The notes under the pieces: generated by a model | What the model was told of the DNA's origin: nothing | The model's database searches: none | The model's input: only the letters and a program-made list of their open reading frames with translations | Shown here: positions 1 to 7,190 of the stretch, one piece after another | How positions within the stretch are numbered: the first letter of the stretch is position 1 | How the letters are laid out: each line of letters begins with the position of its first letter | Program-made: the position numbers and the translations under genes | NCBI GenBank assembly: GCA_022799355.1 | Contig: JAAWOG010000006.1 | Span: forward strand, 1 to 64,000 | Length of the DNA stretch: 64,000 nucleotides | DNA from: Lachnospiraceae bacterium | Lineage (GTDB): Bacteria; Bacillota; Clostridia; Lachnospirales; Lachnospiraceae | Reading direction: 5' to 3'

Positions 1-2
1 GT

Positions 3-155
3 CAACCCTCTGGCGGTGGTAACGGAGGCTCCAGTGGAGGCCAACCCTCTGGCAACGGAGACAGTGTGGGTTGGGGAGAAGAAGGTGGAATGTTCTCAGA
101 CATGTTTGAAGAAGGTGGCCTCGAAGATTCTGGATATCACTGGGATATAGAATAA
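3..155 (+). CDS. C-terminal end of a Gly-rich acidic protein (5' cut by window)
   Basis: Frame 3 is open from the window edge to TAA at 153-155 and gives a 50-residue tail. It is rich in Gly, Ser and Asn with two QPSG(G/N) copies, then turns acidic (EEGG, FEEGG, DIE at the end). The other two forward frames meet stops or look unbiased. Such tails occur on surface, secreted or low-complexity proteins, but nothing here identifies a family. A rho-independent terminator follows 13 bases after the stop, which supports this being a real gene end. The function is unknown. Confidence 0.55.
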   Translation, partial: QPSGGGNGGSSGGQPSGNGDSVGWGEEGGMFSDMFEEGGLEDSGYHWDIE

Positions 156-168
156 ACAACTAAGTTTT

Positions 169-197
169 AACAGGGTTAGCATCAAGTTAACCCTGTT
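169..197 (+). terminator. Rho-independent terminator-like hairpin
   Basis: A perfect 10-bp stem pairs 169-178 with 188-197 around a 9-nt loop and is followed by a short T run. It lies just after the Gly-rich gene that ends at 155 and probably ends its transcript. Confidence 0.6.
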
Positions 198-702
198 TCT
201 GATCGCCAGTAGTGCCAAGGGCGTAGGCGTTCGCCAATGCAGGAGGCAGAGTGGAGCGGAGCGGGAACGGAGCCGCCGGAATGCGGACGTCTAATCCAAT
301 CGCTTTATAAAACTACTGCTTTCTTGGGTAGGTATGTTACGCAGTAGAGGTTAAAAAGTCCTTGATTTATGCGGCTTTCAAAGAGTGGGAAACACTTAGA
401 CGATATTTTATATTCCTATCCTCAAAAATGGCGTTCTATTGCGTAACAAAAAGCAGAGAACCGACCACTAATGAAAGTGATATGTTCTCTGCTCTTGTTT
501 GCACCCTGCTTGTCAGCGTTAATGATAAGTTAGTTTCTATACTTCCTTATCACCGTAAAACTAAGGCTTTGCGGCTTTTTTCCTCATTTTATTGCATTAC
601 GATTGCATTTTTTATTTCACTTCTTTGTGATAGGCTGCGGTGTGCTGGTTGCTCGTATAGTCAGAATATCGTTTGTGCTGTCTGATTTCTGTTAAATACT
701 TC
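198..702. other. Gene-free stretch, about 500 bp
   Basis: I see no convincing gene here. It holds a purine-rich tract near 240-285 with repeated GGAG/GCGG words and the minus-strand terminator at 448-492. The plus-strand open frame from 362 has no good ribosome site and no recognisable protein character. Confidence 0.5.
448..492 (-). terminator. Terminator downstream of the ATPase-nuclease pair
   Basis: On the minus strand a perfect 9-bp stem (484-492 with 453-461) encloses a loop with its own CACT/AGTG mini-stem. A TTTTTGTT tract follows (448-452 and beyond). It lies about 210 bases past the nuclease stop and is the first strong terminator for that operon. Confidence 0.65.
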
Positions 703-1443
703 TTACAGTATTTTAGGCTGATGGATCACGATATGTATCCTTTTCCCTTTTACTTTGTTCTCATAGGTGTTCCGGAACAACTGGGGGTTCTCAATGATCT
801 TTTCTTTATCGTAAATAAAGAAATAAATATGCTCCGCACTGTAATGCACCATATCCGCTTCGATTTCTTCTGTCAGTTTCTTAAGCTTCATACTGTTTCT
901 GGTGCATTTTACCTCGATAACATGTTCAGAATCCAGAAAGATATCGGTTCGTACCGTACCATAACCAGTATCCTCACTGACTTCTGCTCTTGCCAGTGGA
1001 TAGAGTGGTTTCAGATAGGCATAGAGCAGATGCTGGACATCATACTCATTTTGGATCTTCAGTCCTGACAGCTGTTCTTTCTGGATACTGCCGCGTTTGT
1101 GAGGCGGTCGCTCCAGAAAGCTTTCCAGAAAAAGATAGTAGTTATCAAGGACGGTGAGCAGCTGGTCATCGGCAGGAGAACCAGTCATAATTTCTTCCAG
1201 ATATTCGATAACCCGTTTTATTGCCGCATCCAGATTGTTTCTGGTTTCTTTATCTGAATACTCATTTACAACGTAGTATGCTCGCTGTTCCAATTCCATC
1301 AGGCATTGAGAATCTATGTCCAATGTTTTGAGAAAATTTCTTAAGCCGGACAGCAAAACGGAAAATTCCTGGCCGTCTTTTACGCTTTTCAAACGCGTAA
1401 CGGCATCCTGTATACTCGTTATATTCATACCAAACATTGACAT
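703..1443 (-). CDS. DpnII/MboI-like PD-(D/E)xK nuclease, partner of the upstream ATPase
   Basis: A 246-residue protein. The C-terminal 115 residues look like the REase_DpnII-MboI type of PD-(D/E)xK nuclease domain: an entry helix (NEYDVQHLLYAYLKPLYP, about 132-149), then Asp167 in RTDIFL, then E177-V-K179 in HVIEVKC, then a helix and FFIYD strand. This is the classic D...E-x-K metal-binding arrangement. The first 120 residues are helical and unassigned. I chose ATG 1443 over the in-frame ATG at 1461: it overlaps the ATPase stop as TGATG and has GGGGAGG nine bases upstream, so the genes are translationally coupled. No methyltransferase is adjacent, so an ordinary restriction-modification role is unlikely. 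Nuclease activity is inferred from motifs. The biological role is inferred. Confidence 0.75.
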   Translation of the reverse strand: MSMFGMNITSIQDAVTRLKSVKDGQEFSVLLSGLRNFLKTLDIDSQCLMELEQRAYYVVNEYSDKETRNNLDAAIKRVIEYLEEIMTGSPADDQLLTVLDNYYLFLESFLERPPHKRGSIQKEQLSGLKIQNEYDVQHLLYAYLKPLYPLARAEVSEDTGYGTVRTDIFLDSEHVIEVKCTRNSMKLKKLTEEIEADMVHYSAEHIYFFIYDKEKIIENPQLFRNTYENKVKGKRIHIVIHQPKIL

Positions 1444-2624
1444 CAATGAGCGCCTCCCCATCGCAGATAGAAAAGGAACAAGGGATCTAAAATGTAGAGA
1501 CTCCCTTCCTTCCAGTCAAGTACCTTAAAAATATCTTCCCGTCCATACAGAAGCTCCTTCAGCTTTGCCAGACTTTCCCGGATCATCTGCGGAGAAGGTT
1601 TTTTGCAGTCGTCTGCAAGTAGACGATAGATCCGTTCCCTTACATCCTCAAATTCCAGCTTCATAATGGGAGGATTTTCTGCAATGGATTTCACGATCAA
1701 CTCATAAATGTCATGTTCCTGCCCATCGGCAGTCCGGAAGGTGTTCCGGCTCTTGCCGCGGGTGTTCGGACCTTTCTGCATCAGGGAGACCACATCCCCA
1801 TATTCAAAGTTTGCGGTGGTATAGTGATAAGCAGTCTCCAAAATTTCCTGCCGAATCTGATGGCTTTCGTTCCCGGACATTTCCAGCATGGTGCAGATAT
1901 TCAGGCAGATATATTGCATCAGCTGAGGAGAGGAAAGGCTTTCTACCGCAATCTGTGCCGCAATAGAGTCCTCAATGGAAATGCCCAGTTTCCCAAACCC
2001 CAGTTTGGCAATCTCCTTTAAGTCATCCACTTCCCATGGCTCCATGTTGATAAGGCTAAGACGCCCGGAAAGGTCTGCGTTCTGCCGGATTGCTTCGTCT
2101 GCCCGGTGGGGGAGGGAGACCACAATGGCTTTAAATCCTCTGCGGATAGCATCCTTGAGCTGCTGGGCAATCTGCATCCGTTTTCCCTCCGGTGCATAGT
2201 GGAAGTCATCTATGACAAGAACCAGATCATGTTCCCTGTAATATTCTATAATCTTATCCTTGGTCAGGGAAAAGGTTTCCTTTTTGGTGTATTTATCGCT
2301 GGTGCTGGGAATCTGCTTTTCAGATGCAAACTGACCTTCATATGCAAGCCCCGCTTTGGCGGAAACCAGCTTCCAGAAATCCGTATCTTCATCAAAGTCT
2401 GCTCCGGAAACCTCCACGATATGCTCAAATCCGATGACCTTTTCACATAAAATGGTCTTCCCCATTTTGGAAGGGCCAACCAGAGAAGTCAGGAATCCGG
2501 ATACCTTGATGGCTTGCATCAGCCGGAATTCATAGGGCAGGTCGGAAACGGCAGATTTTCGTGATATATAGGTGTATTCGGGAAATGCTCCGGGGCGGAA
2601 GACATCTTCAGCTCTGAGTTCCAT
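1443..2624 (-). CDS. AAA/STAND-like ATPase paired with nuclease
   Basis: A 393-residue P-loop ATPase. Walker A is G50-PSKMGK-T57. Walker B is LVLVIDD (134-140) with FHY following. A sensor-like SLPHRAD segment is near 170-176, and DLSGR (Arg188) is a possible arginine finger. The C-terminal 90 residues resemble a winged helix ending in DPLFLFYLRW, a tail seen in ORC/Cdc6-like and STAND-type prokaryotic ATPases. The start has AAGGAGG 7 bases before the ATG and a TATAAT box at 2652-2657. The nuclease gene follows with a 1-base overlap, so the two are one unit. By analogy with other ATPase-nuclease pairs it may sense or translocate and license the nuclease. No transmembrane segment is evident. 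Confidence 0.75.
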   Translation of the reverse strand: MELRAEDVFRPGAFPEYTYISRKSAVSDLPYEFRLMQAIKVSGFLTSLVGPSKMGKTILCEKVIGFEHIVEVSGADFDEDTDFWKLVSAKAGLAYEGQFASEKQIPSTSDKYTKKETFSLTKDKIIEYYREHDLVLVIDDFHYAPEGKRMQIAQQLKDAIRRGFKAIVVSLPHRADEAIRQNADLSGRLSLINMEPWEVDDLKEIAKLGFGKLGISIEDSIAAQIAVESLSSPQLMQYICLNICTMLEMSGNESHQIRQEILETAYHYTTANFEYGDVVSLMQKGPNTRGKSRNTFRTADGQEHDIYELIVKSIAENPPIMKLEFEDVRERIYRLLADDCKKPSPQMIRESLAKLKELLYGREDIFKVLDWKEGSLYILDPLFLFYLRWGGAH

Positions 2625-2651
2625 ATGCGTACCTCCTTATCCGTTTTATCC

Positions 2652-2679
2652 ATTATACCATATTTTTAACCGATTTAAA
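2652..2679 (-). promoter_or_regulatory. Promoter of ATPase-nuclease operon
   Basis: On the minus strand a perfect TATAAT (2657-2652) follows a weak TTTAAA -35 (2679-2674) at 16-bp spacing. It lies 27 bases before the ATPase start in a very AT-rich tract, suggesting an independent promoter. Confidence 0.55.
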
Positions 2680-2703
2680 CCTTTTTATTGCTTTTTATTC
2701 TAT

Positions 2704-3211
2704 TTAATACGTTTTAAAGGATTTACAGGATAATTCAAAGATTTTATAGGTCCATATTGGAAGGGGATGCGGTTCCGGAAACGGGTACATTTTCCAGAAG
2801 ATCCATCCCAAGCAGGCTGTCTGCCAGCATTGCCATTTCCAGTCAGGGGCGTCCTCTTTGAGGGAATGTGGCGGGGAGAGGAAATAAAAGCGGTAGGAGC
2901 AGCCTGTCCGGATTTTGTAATCTCTGCCGATGAACAGGGTATGGGAACTTCCGTCCGGATGCAGTGTAGTGGTCAAGCTTTTTTGTAACACTTTAATCTG
3001 TGCCCAAAATCTTAGATTATACAAATTCTATATTTTTCAATTTCCCCAAAATCCTCTCATTTTTATGAATGCTCATCAAATAGCTATTTGCTACTATAAT
3101 AGAGAAGCATGAAAGCAGGGATTCCATACAAAAGATAAAAAGATATCCCAATATACAGCAATACCCATTCGGAATCCCGATCAGAATTTAAGATTGGGAG
3201 AATAACTGGAT
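2704..3211. other. Gene-poor stretch with possible broken coding remnants
   Basis: No intact gene is evident between the ATPase promoter and the integrase-like fragment. On the minus strand around 2750-2850 one frame reads MAMLADSLLGMDLLENVPV and ends at TAA, with an in-frame TGA just upstream. This looks like the C-terminus of a broken gene of unknown family. The rest is AT-rich. The region fits an eroded mobile or accessory segment. Confidence 0.35.
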
Positions 3212-3369
3212 ATGGACGAAATAATGAGTGGAATAAATAAATTGAAGTGATAAAAAGGAAATTAGATTTTAATGATATCTGCCGTGGGACTTTTGACAGG
3301 TATGAAAAAGACTTCACAAGATATTTTGAAGATGATTCCGGTTTTGCTAAGGACAGAAATATTTTATAA
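3212..3369 (+). pseudogene. Probable integrase (tyrosine recombinase) N-terminal remnant
   Basis: The frame from 3247 to TAA 3369 reads KLDFNDICRGTFDRYEKDF, then TRYFEDDSGFAKDRN. This resembles the SAM-like core-binding domain of tyrosine recombinases. An earlier piece, MDEIMSGINKLK (from 3212), sits in another frame and would join by a single frameshift. No catalytic domain follows, because the frame stops and the tRNA terminator begins. The fragment lies next to a tRNA gene, the usual integrase target site. Family assignment is by eye from about 40 residues, so it is tentative. Confidence 0.35.
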
Positions 3370-3392
3370 AGGTGATGATACGTCAAAATTTT

Positions 3393-3436
3393 AAAAAGCC
3401 CTGAAAACCACATATTTACGGGAAATTTTCAGAGCC
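3393..3436 (-). terminator. Terminator of tRNA-Gly
   Basis: On the minus strand an 11-bp stem with two wobble pairs (3436-3426 with 3407-3397) is followed by TTTTT. It starts 5 bases after the tRNA 3' end. Confidence 0.7.
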
Positions 3437-3441
3437 TTAAC

Positions 3442-3512
3442 AGCAGGCGAGGGGAATCGAACCCCCCTCCCAAGCTTGGGAAGCTTGTATTCTACCGATG
3501 AACTACGCCTGC
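3442..3512 (-). tRNA. tRNA-Gly (anticodon CCC)
   Basis: The minus strand folds as a full cloverleaf: acceptor GCAGGCG/CGCCTGC, D-arm GTTC...GAAT, anticodon stem CAAGC/GCTTG with loop TTCCCAA (anticodon CCC), and T-loop TTCGATT with stem GGGGG/CCCCT (one wobble). The discriminator base is T and CCA is not encoded. It reads glycine GGG codons. It lies downstream of prs on the same strand and is followed by its own terminator. Confidence 0.92.
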
Positions 3513-3593
3513 ACAATAATATATTTCCGCCTGACGCTGATATAACGTCTTTTGCTATTATATCAGCGCAGGCAAAATTTTGCAAGCTAAATT

Positions 3594-4778
3594 TTAAAAA
3601 TCTCCTTCTTTGTACCTTGCCACAATATTCTGAATCTTTTCGCTGGGATCGAGCAGGTCGCTGATGGAAGAGTCATGATTCAGCGTATCGATCAGGTAAG
3701 CGATGTATTTGCTCATATCGCAGTTGATATACCATTCCCGGGAGAGCAGTTCAGGCGTCTGATAGATCAGATTGGTCGTCAGAACTCTGCTGATCACACC
3801 CTCTTCATAGGCTTTGTCAAACCGCTCTAAACCGCCGGTAAAAAGACCGAAAGTAGCACAGATGAAGATACGGTTTGCATTTCTTGCCTTCAGGGCTCTT
3901 GCCACTTCGATGGCGGATTCTCCGGAGGAGATCATATCGTCAATAATGATCATATCCTTTCCCTCCACACTGGAGCCTAAAAATTCGTGGGCGACAATGG
4001 GATTTCTGCCGTTTACGATACGCGTATAATCCCGGCGTTTATAAAACATACCGATATCCAGCCCGAGCACATTGGCTATATAGATGGCCCTGGACATGCC
4101 GCCCTCATCAGGGCTTATGACCATCATATGGTCCGTGTCGGGGATCAGCCCTTTCACATTGCGCAGAAGCCCTTTGATAAACTGGTAGGCAGGCTGCACT
4201 GTCTCGAACCCATGCAGAGGGATGGCATTTTGCACTCTGGCATCGTGGGCGTCAAAGGTGATAATATTGTCAACTCCCATACTGACAAGTTCCTGCAGGG
4301 CAATGGCACAGTCCAGAGACTCCCTGGCAGTCCGCTTATGCTGCCTGCTCTCATATAAGAAAGGCATGATGACTGTGATCCTTCTTGCTTTGCCGCCGAC
4401 CGCAGCAATGATGCGCTTCAAATTCTGGTAATGATCGTCCGGGGACATATGGTTTTCATGTCCGCAGAGGCAGTAGGTCATGCTGTAATTGCACACATCT
4501 ACCATGATATAAAGGTCATCTCCCCGCACGGATTCCTGGATGATGCCCTTTGCTTCGCCGGAACCAAACCGGGGTATTTCCACACCGAGCAGGTAGGTGT
4601 CACGCTGGTATCCCGAAAAGGCAAGGGAGTCCTTGTGTTCGCTTTCACGCTCCGCACGCCATTTTACGAGGTAGTAGTCAACTTTTTCCCCCAGTGTCTT
4701 ACAGCCTTTCAGAGCAATGACGCCAAGAGAACCGACCGGTATGGTCTCCAGATTTCGCTTTTCTTCTTTTCTTGTCAT
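3594..4778 (-). CDS. prs: Ribose-phosphate pyrophosphokinase
   Basis: Makes PRPP from ribose 5-phosphate and ATP, feeding purine, pyrimidine, NAD, histidine and tryptophan synthesis. The 394-residue protein has the phosphoribosyltransferase PRPP loop DMIIIDDMISSGES (about 275-288) and the FDAHDARVQ segment (about 175-183) in place of the usual DLH(A/S)xQ-type motif. It is about 75 residues longer than the B. subtilis enzyme, with an N-terminal extension and divergent motifs, as in a clostridial Prs variant. It is the last gene of the minus-strand run murC, dnaD, dnaC-like, prs; 38 bases separate it from the helicase-loader gene. Whether it has typical Prs allostery cannot be judged. Confidence 0.88.
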   Translation of the reverse strand: MTRKEEKRNLETIPVGSLGVIALKGCKTLGEKVDYYLVKWRAERESEHKDSLAFSGYQRDTYLLGVEIPRFGSGEAKGIIQESVRGDDLYIMVDVCNYSMTYCLCGHENHMSPDDHYQNLKRIIAAVGGKARRITVIMPFLYESRQHKRTARESLDCAIALQELVSMGVDNIITFDAHDARVQNAIPLHGFETVQPAYQFIKGLLRNVKGLIPDTDHMMVISPDEGGMSRAIYIANVLGLDIGMFYKRRDYTRIVNGRNPIVAHEFLGSSVEGKDMIIIDDMISSGESAIEVARALKARNANRIFICATFGLFTGGLERFDKAYEEGVISRVLTTNLIYQTPELLSREWYINCDMSKYIAYLIDTLNHDSSISDLLDPSEKIQNIVARYKEGDF

Positions 4779-4816
4779 TGGAAGTCCTTTCTTTTGAAAA
4801 ATAAAATGTAAAGTGC

Positions 4817-5776
4817 TCAGGTTTTTTTGCAGATCCTGATATCGGGACCGGTCAGCACACAGATCTCAAAGTTTCCAATGATCCTGGAACAGATCCGATC
4901 ACTGTATTTTTCCTGCAATTCTTTTAATCCCAGATTTGTGGTGATGAGCGTGGACTTTTTCAGAAGCTGCCTTTCGTTCAAAAAGGAGAAAAAATAGGAA
5001 GTAACAAAAGAACTTCCAAGTTCCGTCCCCAGATCGTCCACGATCACAAGATCACAATGGTACAGGTCTTCATAAAAATTATCAAGGGCATTTTTGTCTT
5101 TGCCGAATACATATCGGGCGAAGGTGTCAAACAGTTCGGTTGCGCTGAAATAGATTACGGAATGGGAAGTGTCGATCAAAGCCTTGGCGATACAGTTGGA
5201 GAGAAAAGTTTTTCCGGTACCCACAGTACCCATAAACAGAAGGTTGCGGCAATTCTCATCGAAGGAAGAGACGAAGCCTTTGCTGATTTCAACTGCTTTC
5301 TTATAGTCGCCGAGCGCGGGACCTTCAAAATAATCGTAGGAGAGGGTATCAAAATTCTCCTGCGCAAGAGTGCCGGAAAGGTTGCTCTGGTTGTAGAGCA
5401 GTTCGATGATCTTTTTTTCAAAACAATGACATTTTTTTTGCCCAATATAGCCTGTATCCCGGCAGTCGGGGCATTCGTAGACGGGTTCCAGATAATCAGC
5501 GGGAAAGCCCTTTTCGAGAAGGAAAGCCTCTTTTTTCAGGTGCAGGCTTCTGAGTGCATCAGAGAGTTCCTCTCTTGCACCTTCCTCCCGGTCGATCAAC
5601 CGTCTGGTAAAAGAGGAGGCAAGTGAGGCAGAAGCATCTTCGAGCGCAGTATATTCGGGATGGGCATTTCGGATACGCAAAAGCCGCTCCTCCAACATAT
5701 GGCGCCCTGTGGTCTGCTTTTCTTCATATTCACGTATTATGGATTCATATTGCGCATTGGTTAAAGCCAAGTTCAT
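4817..5776 (-). CDS. DnaC/DnaI-like replicative helicase loader ATPase
   Basis: An AAA+ protein of 319 residues that would load the DnaB-type helicase at the origin or restart forks. The N-terminal 90 residues are helical and charged. A Cys cluster, CPDC (102-105) and CHC (116-118), suggests a zinc site like that of DnaI. Walker A is G183-TVGTGK-T190 and Walker B is CDLVIVDDLG (241-250), followed by the TELGSSF helix typical of DnaC/IstB ATPases. The adjacent upstream gene encodes a DnaD-domain protein, the usual partner in Firmicutes primosomes, which argues for a replication loader rather than an IstB transposition helper. Confidence 0.85.
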   Translation of the reverse strand: MNLALTNAQYESIIREYEEKQTTGRHMLEERLLRIRNAHPEYTALEDASASLASSFTRRLIDREEGAREELSDALRSLHLKKEAFLLEKGFPADYLEPVYECPDCRDTGYIGQKKCHCFEKKIIELLYNQSNLSGTLAQENFDTLSYDYFEGPALGDYKKAVEISKGFVSSFDENCRNLLFMGTVGTGKTFLSNCIAKALIDTSHSVIYFSATELFDTFARYVFGKDKNALDNFYEDLYHCDLVIVDDLGTELGSSFVTSYFFSFLNERQLLKKSTLITTNLGLKELQEKYSDRICSRIIGNFEICVLTGPDIRICKKT

Positions 5777-5822
5777 TCTCCTGTCATTTGGTAACGGCCC
5801 GTTTTATCATAAGGCCGCCGTG

Positions 5823-6902
5823 TCAGTTGATCTTTACTCTCTGCAGCAGTTCGTCATAATCGTACTGATTCTGACGGAACTGATGGAACGGATTTGAAGG
5901 AGCGGTGCTGCGGGGAGGGCGGGTTGCCTTTTTTTTCCGGAAAGCCGCATCCGCCTCCGTTATGTCCTGCATCGTATGTATGCTGTTTTCTCTCCAGCTC
6001 TGCAAAATGCCGTCGGTGTACTCAAAACGGTGCTTGTCCGTGGCAAGAACACAACGCTCACATGCCTCCAGGATCATATCCGGTGTAAAGCCGTATTCCC
6101 GGAACCATTTTTGAATATAGGACGCCTCCTTTTGGGTAGGAGTACCGGACTTGCCCAGGGCATTCATGACGGTATAGACATTTTTATCATATTTTGCAGC
6201 AACAGCGGCAGCTTCCTTTGGCGTGGAAACACCGGACTGCGCCCAGCTTAAGGCAACTTTTTCTATATAACGGAAATCTTTTTTTCCACGATCCACACAA
6301 TACTGTACCAGGTGATCGATCAGGTCGGTACTGAAGTGAAGCACGTCCGTCATAAAGATGATGGAACGAATATTTTCGGTACTGAGCGGTCTGCCCAGAT
6401 ACTGTTCGGTGATAAAGACAAGTTCCGAAGTCGCCTCCTGCTGTTTAAAGGCCTTGACTTGATCCAGTGTGATAAGACTTTTATCACATACGGAAGGAAT
6501 TGCAGTCTGCTCAAAAGCCGGTGCGGTAACCGGAAGGGCAGGAATTGCTTCGGGAGCCGTCACTGCGGCATCAGAAGCAGGCATGGAAATCATGCCGGCA
6601 GGCGCCGCGTCCAGATTTTCCAGACGGATACCGGTCAGCTTTCCGGTTTCGTCGTGCAGCAATGAGATGACATGCATCCGGTCCCAGTACTGTAAAGCCC
6701 GGAGAATATCTTTCTCGGTATAGTTAAAGCAGTCAGCGATGGCTGAGATTCCGGTGGGCATGTCCGTGCCCGCGTACCTGAGCAGATAAAGATAGACCTT
6801 CATCTGTGCGTCATTGGCGTCCTTCATATATTCGTCAATAAAGCGGTTAGAAAGCATAGTCATACCTGCATGAGAGTTCTGTGAAACTGTCAAGCTGTTC
6901 AT
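5823..6902 (-). CDS. DnaD-domain replication initiation/primosome protein
   Basis: A 359-residue protein with an N-terminal winged-helix-like part (about 15-80: SNRFIDEYM, DAQMKVYLYLLRY, GISAIADCFNYTEKDILRAL). A variable Ala/Pro-rich linker follows (about 100-150). Two DnaD-like repeats come next (about 165-240 and 240-320; the second has KWFREYGFTPDMILEACER and a FxYxDGILxxW-like YTDGILQSW). DnaD/DnaB-type proteins remodel origin DNA and recruit the helicase loader, here encoded 46 bases downstream. The upstream intergenic region carries a cluster of DnaA-box-like sites, so DnaA may control this operon. Confidence 0.85.
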   Translation of the reverse strand: MNSLTVSQNSHAGMTMLSNRFIDEYMKDANDAQMKVYLYLLRYAGTDMPTGISAIADCFNYTEKDILRALQYWDRMHVISLLHDETGKLTGIRLENLDAAPAGMISMPASDAAVTAPEAIPALPVTAPAFEQTAIPSVCDKSLITLDQVKAFKQQEATSELVFITEQYLGRPLSTENIRSIIFMTDVLHFSTDLIDHLVQYCVDRGKKDFRYIEKVALSWAQSGVSTPKEAAAVAAKYDKNVYTVMNALGKSGTPTQKEASYIQKWFREYGFTPDMILEACERCVLATDKHRFEYTDGILQSWRENSIHTMQDITEADAAFRKKKATRPPRSTAPSNPFHQFRQNQYDYDELLQRVKIN

Positions 6903-7020
6903 TTATATATCATCCCCTGATTTCCCATTTTCAAAACTGAGACGATTATAACATAGCGGTTTTACAAAAGATATAGACAAAATGGCGAAAACATCAGCAT
7001 CGGAAATTTTTTGGTGTTTC

Positions 7021-7189
7021 TGTGGATATTGTGGAAAATGTGTATAACTATTGTTCCGCCGGTGCTCAGAAAAAGGAAAAGTCTGATAAATACCGAAAAA
7101 ATCCCGGTTCGGGTGGGAAGATATCAAAATAAAATATCCACAATTTTTCGCTCTTCTGAGAAAAGAGAAAAATGTGGATATGTGGAAAA
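7021..7189. promoter_or_regulatory. Cluster of six DnaA-box-like 9-mers
   Basis: Against the consensus TTATCCACA (complement TGTGGATAA), six 9-mers match at 8/9 or nearly so. TGTGGATAT (7021), TGTGGAAAA (7030) and TGTGTATAA (7039) are exactly end to end. ATATCCACA (7134) is inverted. TGTGGATAT (7173) and TGTGGAAAA (7181) overlap by one base. The sites at 7134 and 7173 also form the ends of a long imperfect hairpin. The cluster fills the 288-bp gap between murC and the dnaD gene. It may be a DnaA-controlled promoter, a DnaA-titration site or an origin. Confidence 0.6.
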
Positions 7190-7190
7190 C

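Noticed and set aside
362..685. Plus-strand open frame of 107 codons near the left end
   Set aside because: No Shine-Dalgarno, Cys/Phe/Leu-rich composition, and it crosses the minus-strand terminator at 448-492.
703..2624. Ordinary type II restriction-modification system
   Set aside because: The nuclease resembles DpnII/MboI, but there is no methyltransferase in the window and its partner is an ATPase.
2704..3024. Minus-strand open frame of 106 codons upstream of the ATPase
   Set aside because: Trp/Cys/Pro-rich. A neighbouring frame looks more protein-like but has an in-frame stop, so no intact gene is supported.
3084..3413. Minus-strand open frame of 109 codons
   Set aside because: It runs opposite the integrase-like fragment and through the tRNA terminator; hydrophobic by base composition only.
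4817..5776. IstB-type transposition helper
   Set aside because: The Cys cluster and the adjacent DnaD-domain gene favour a DnaC/DnaI helicase loader, and no IstA-like transposase is present.
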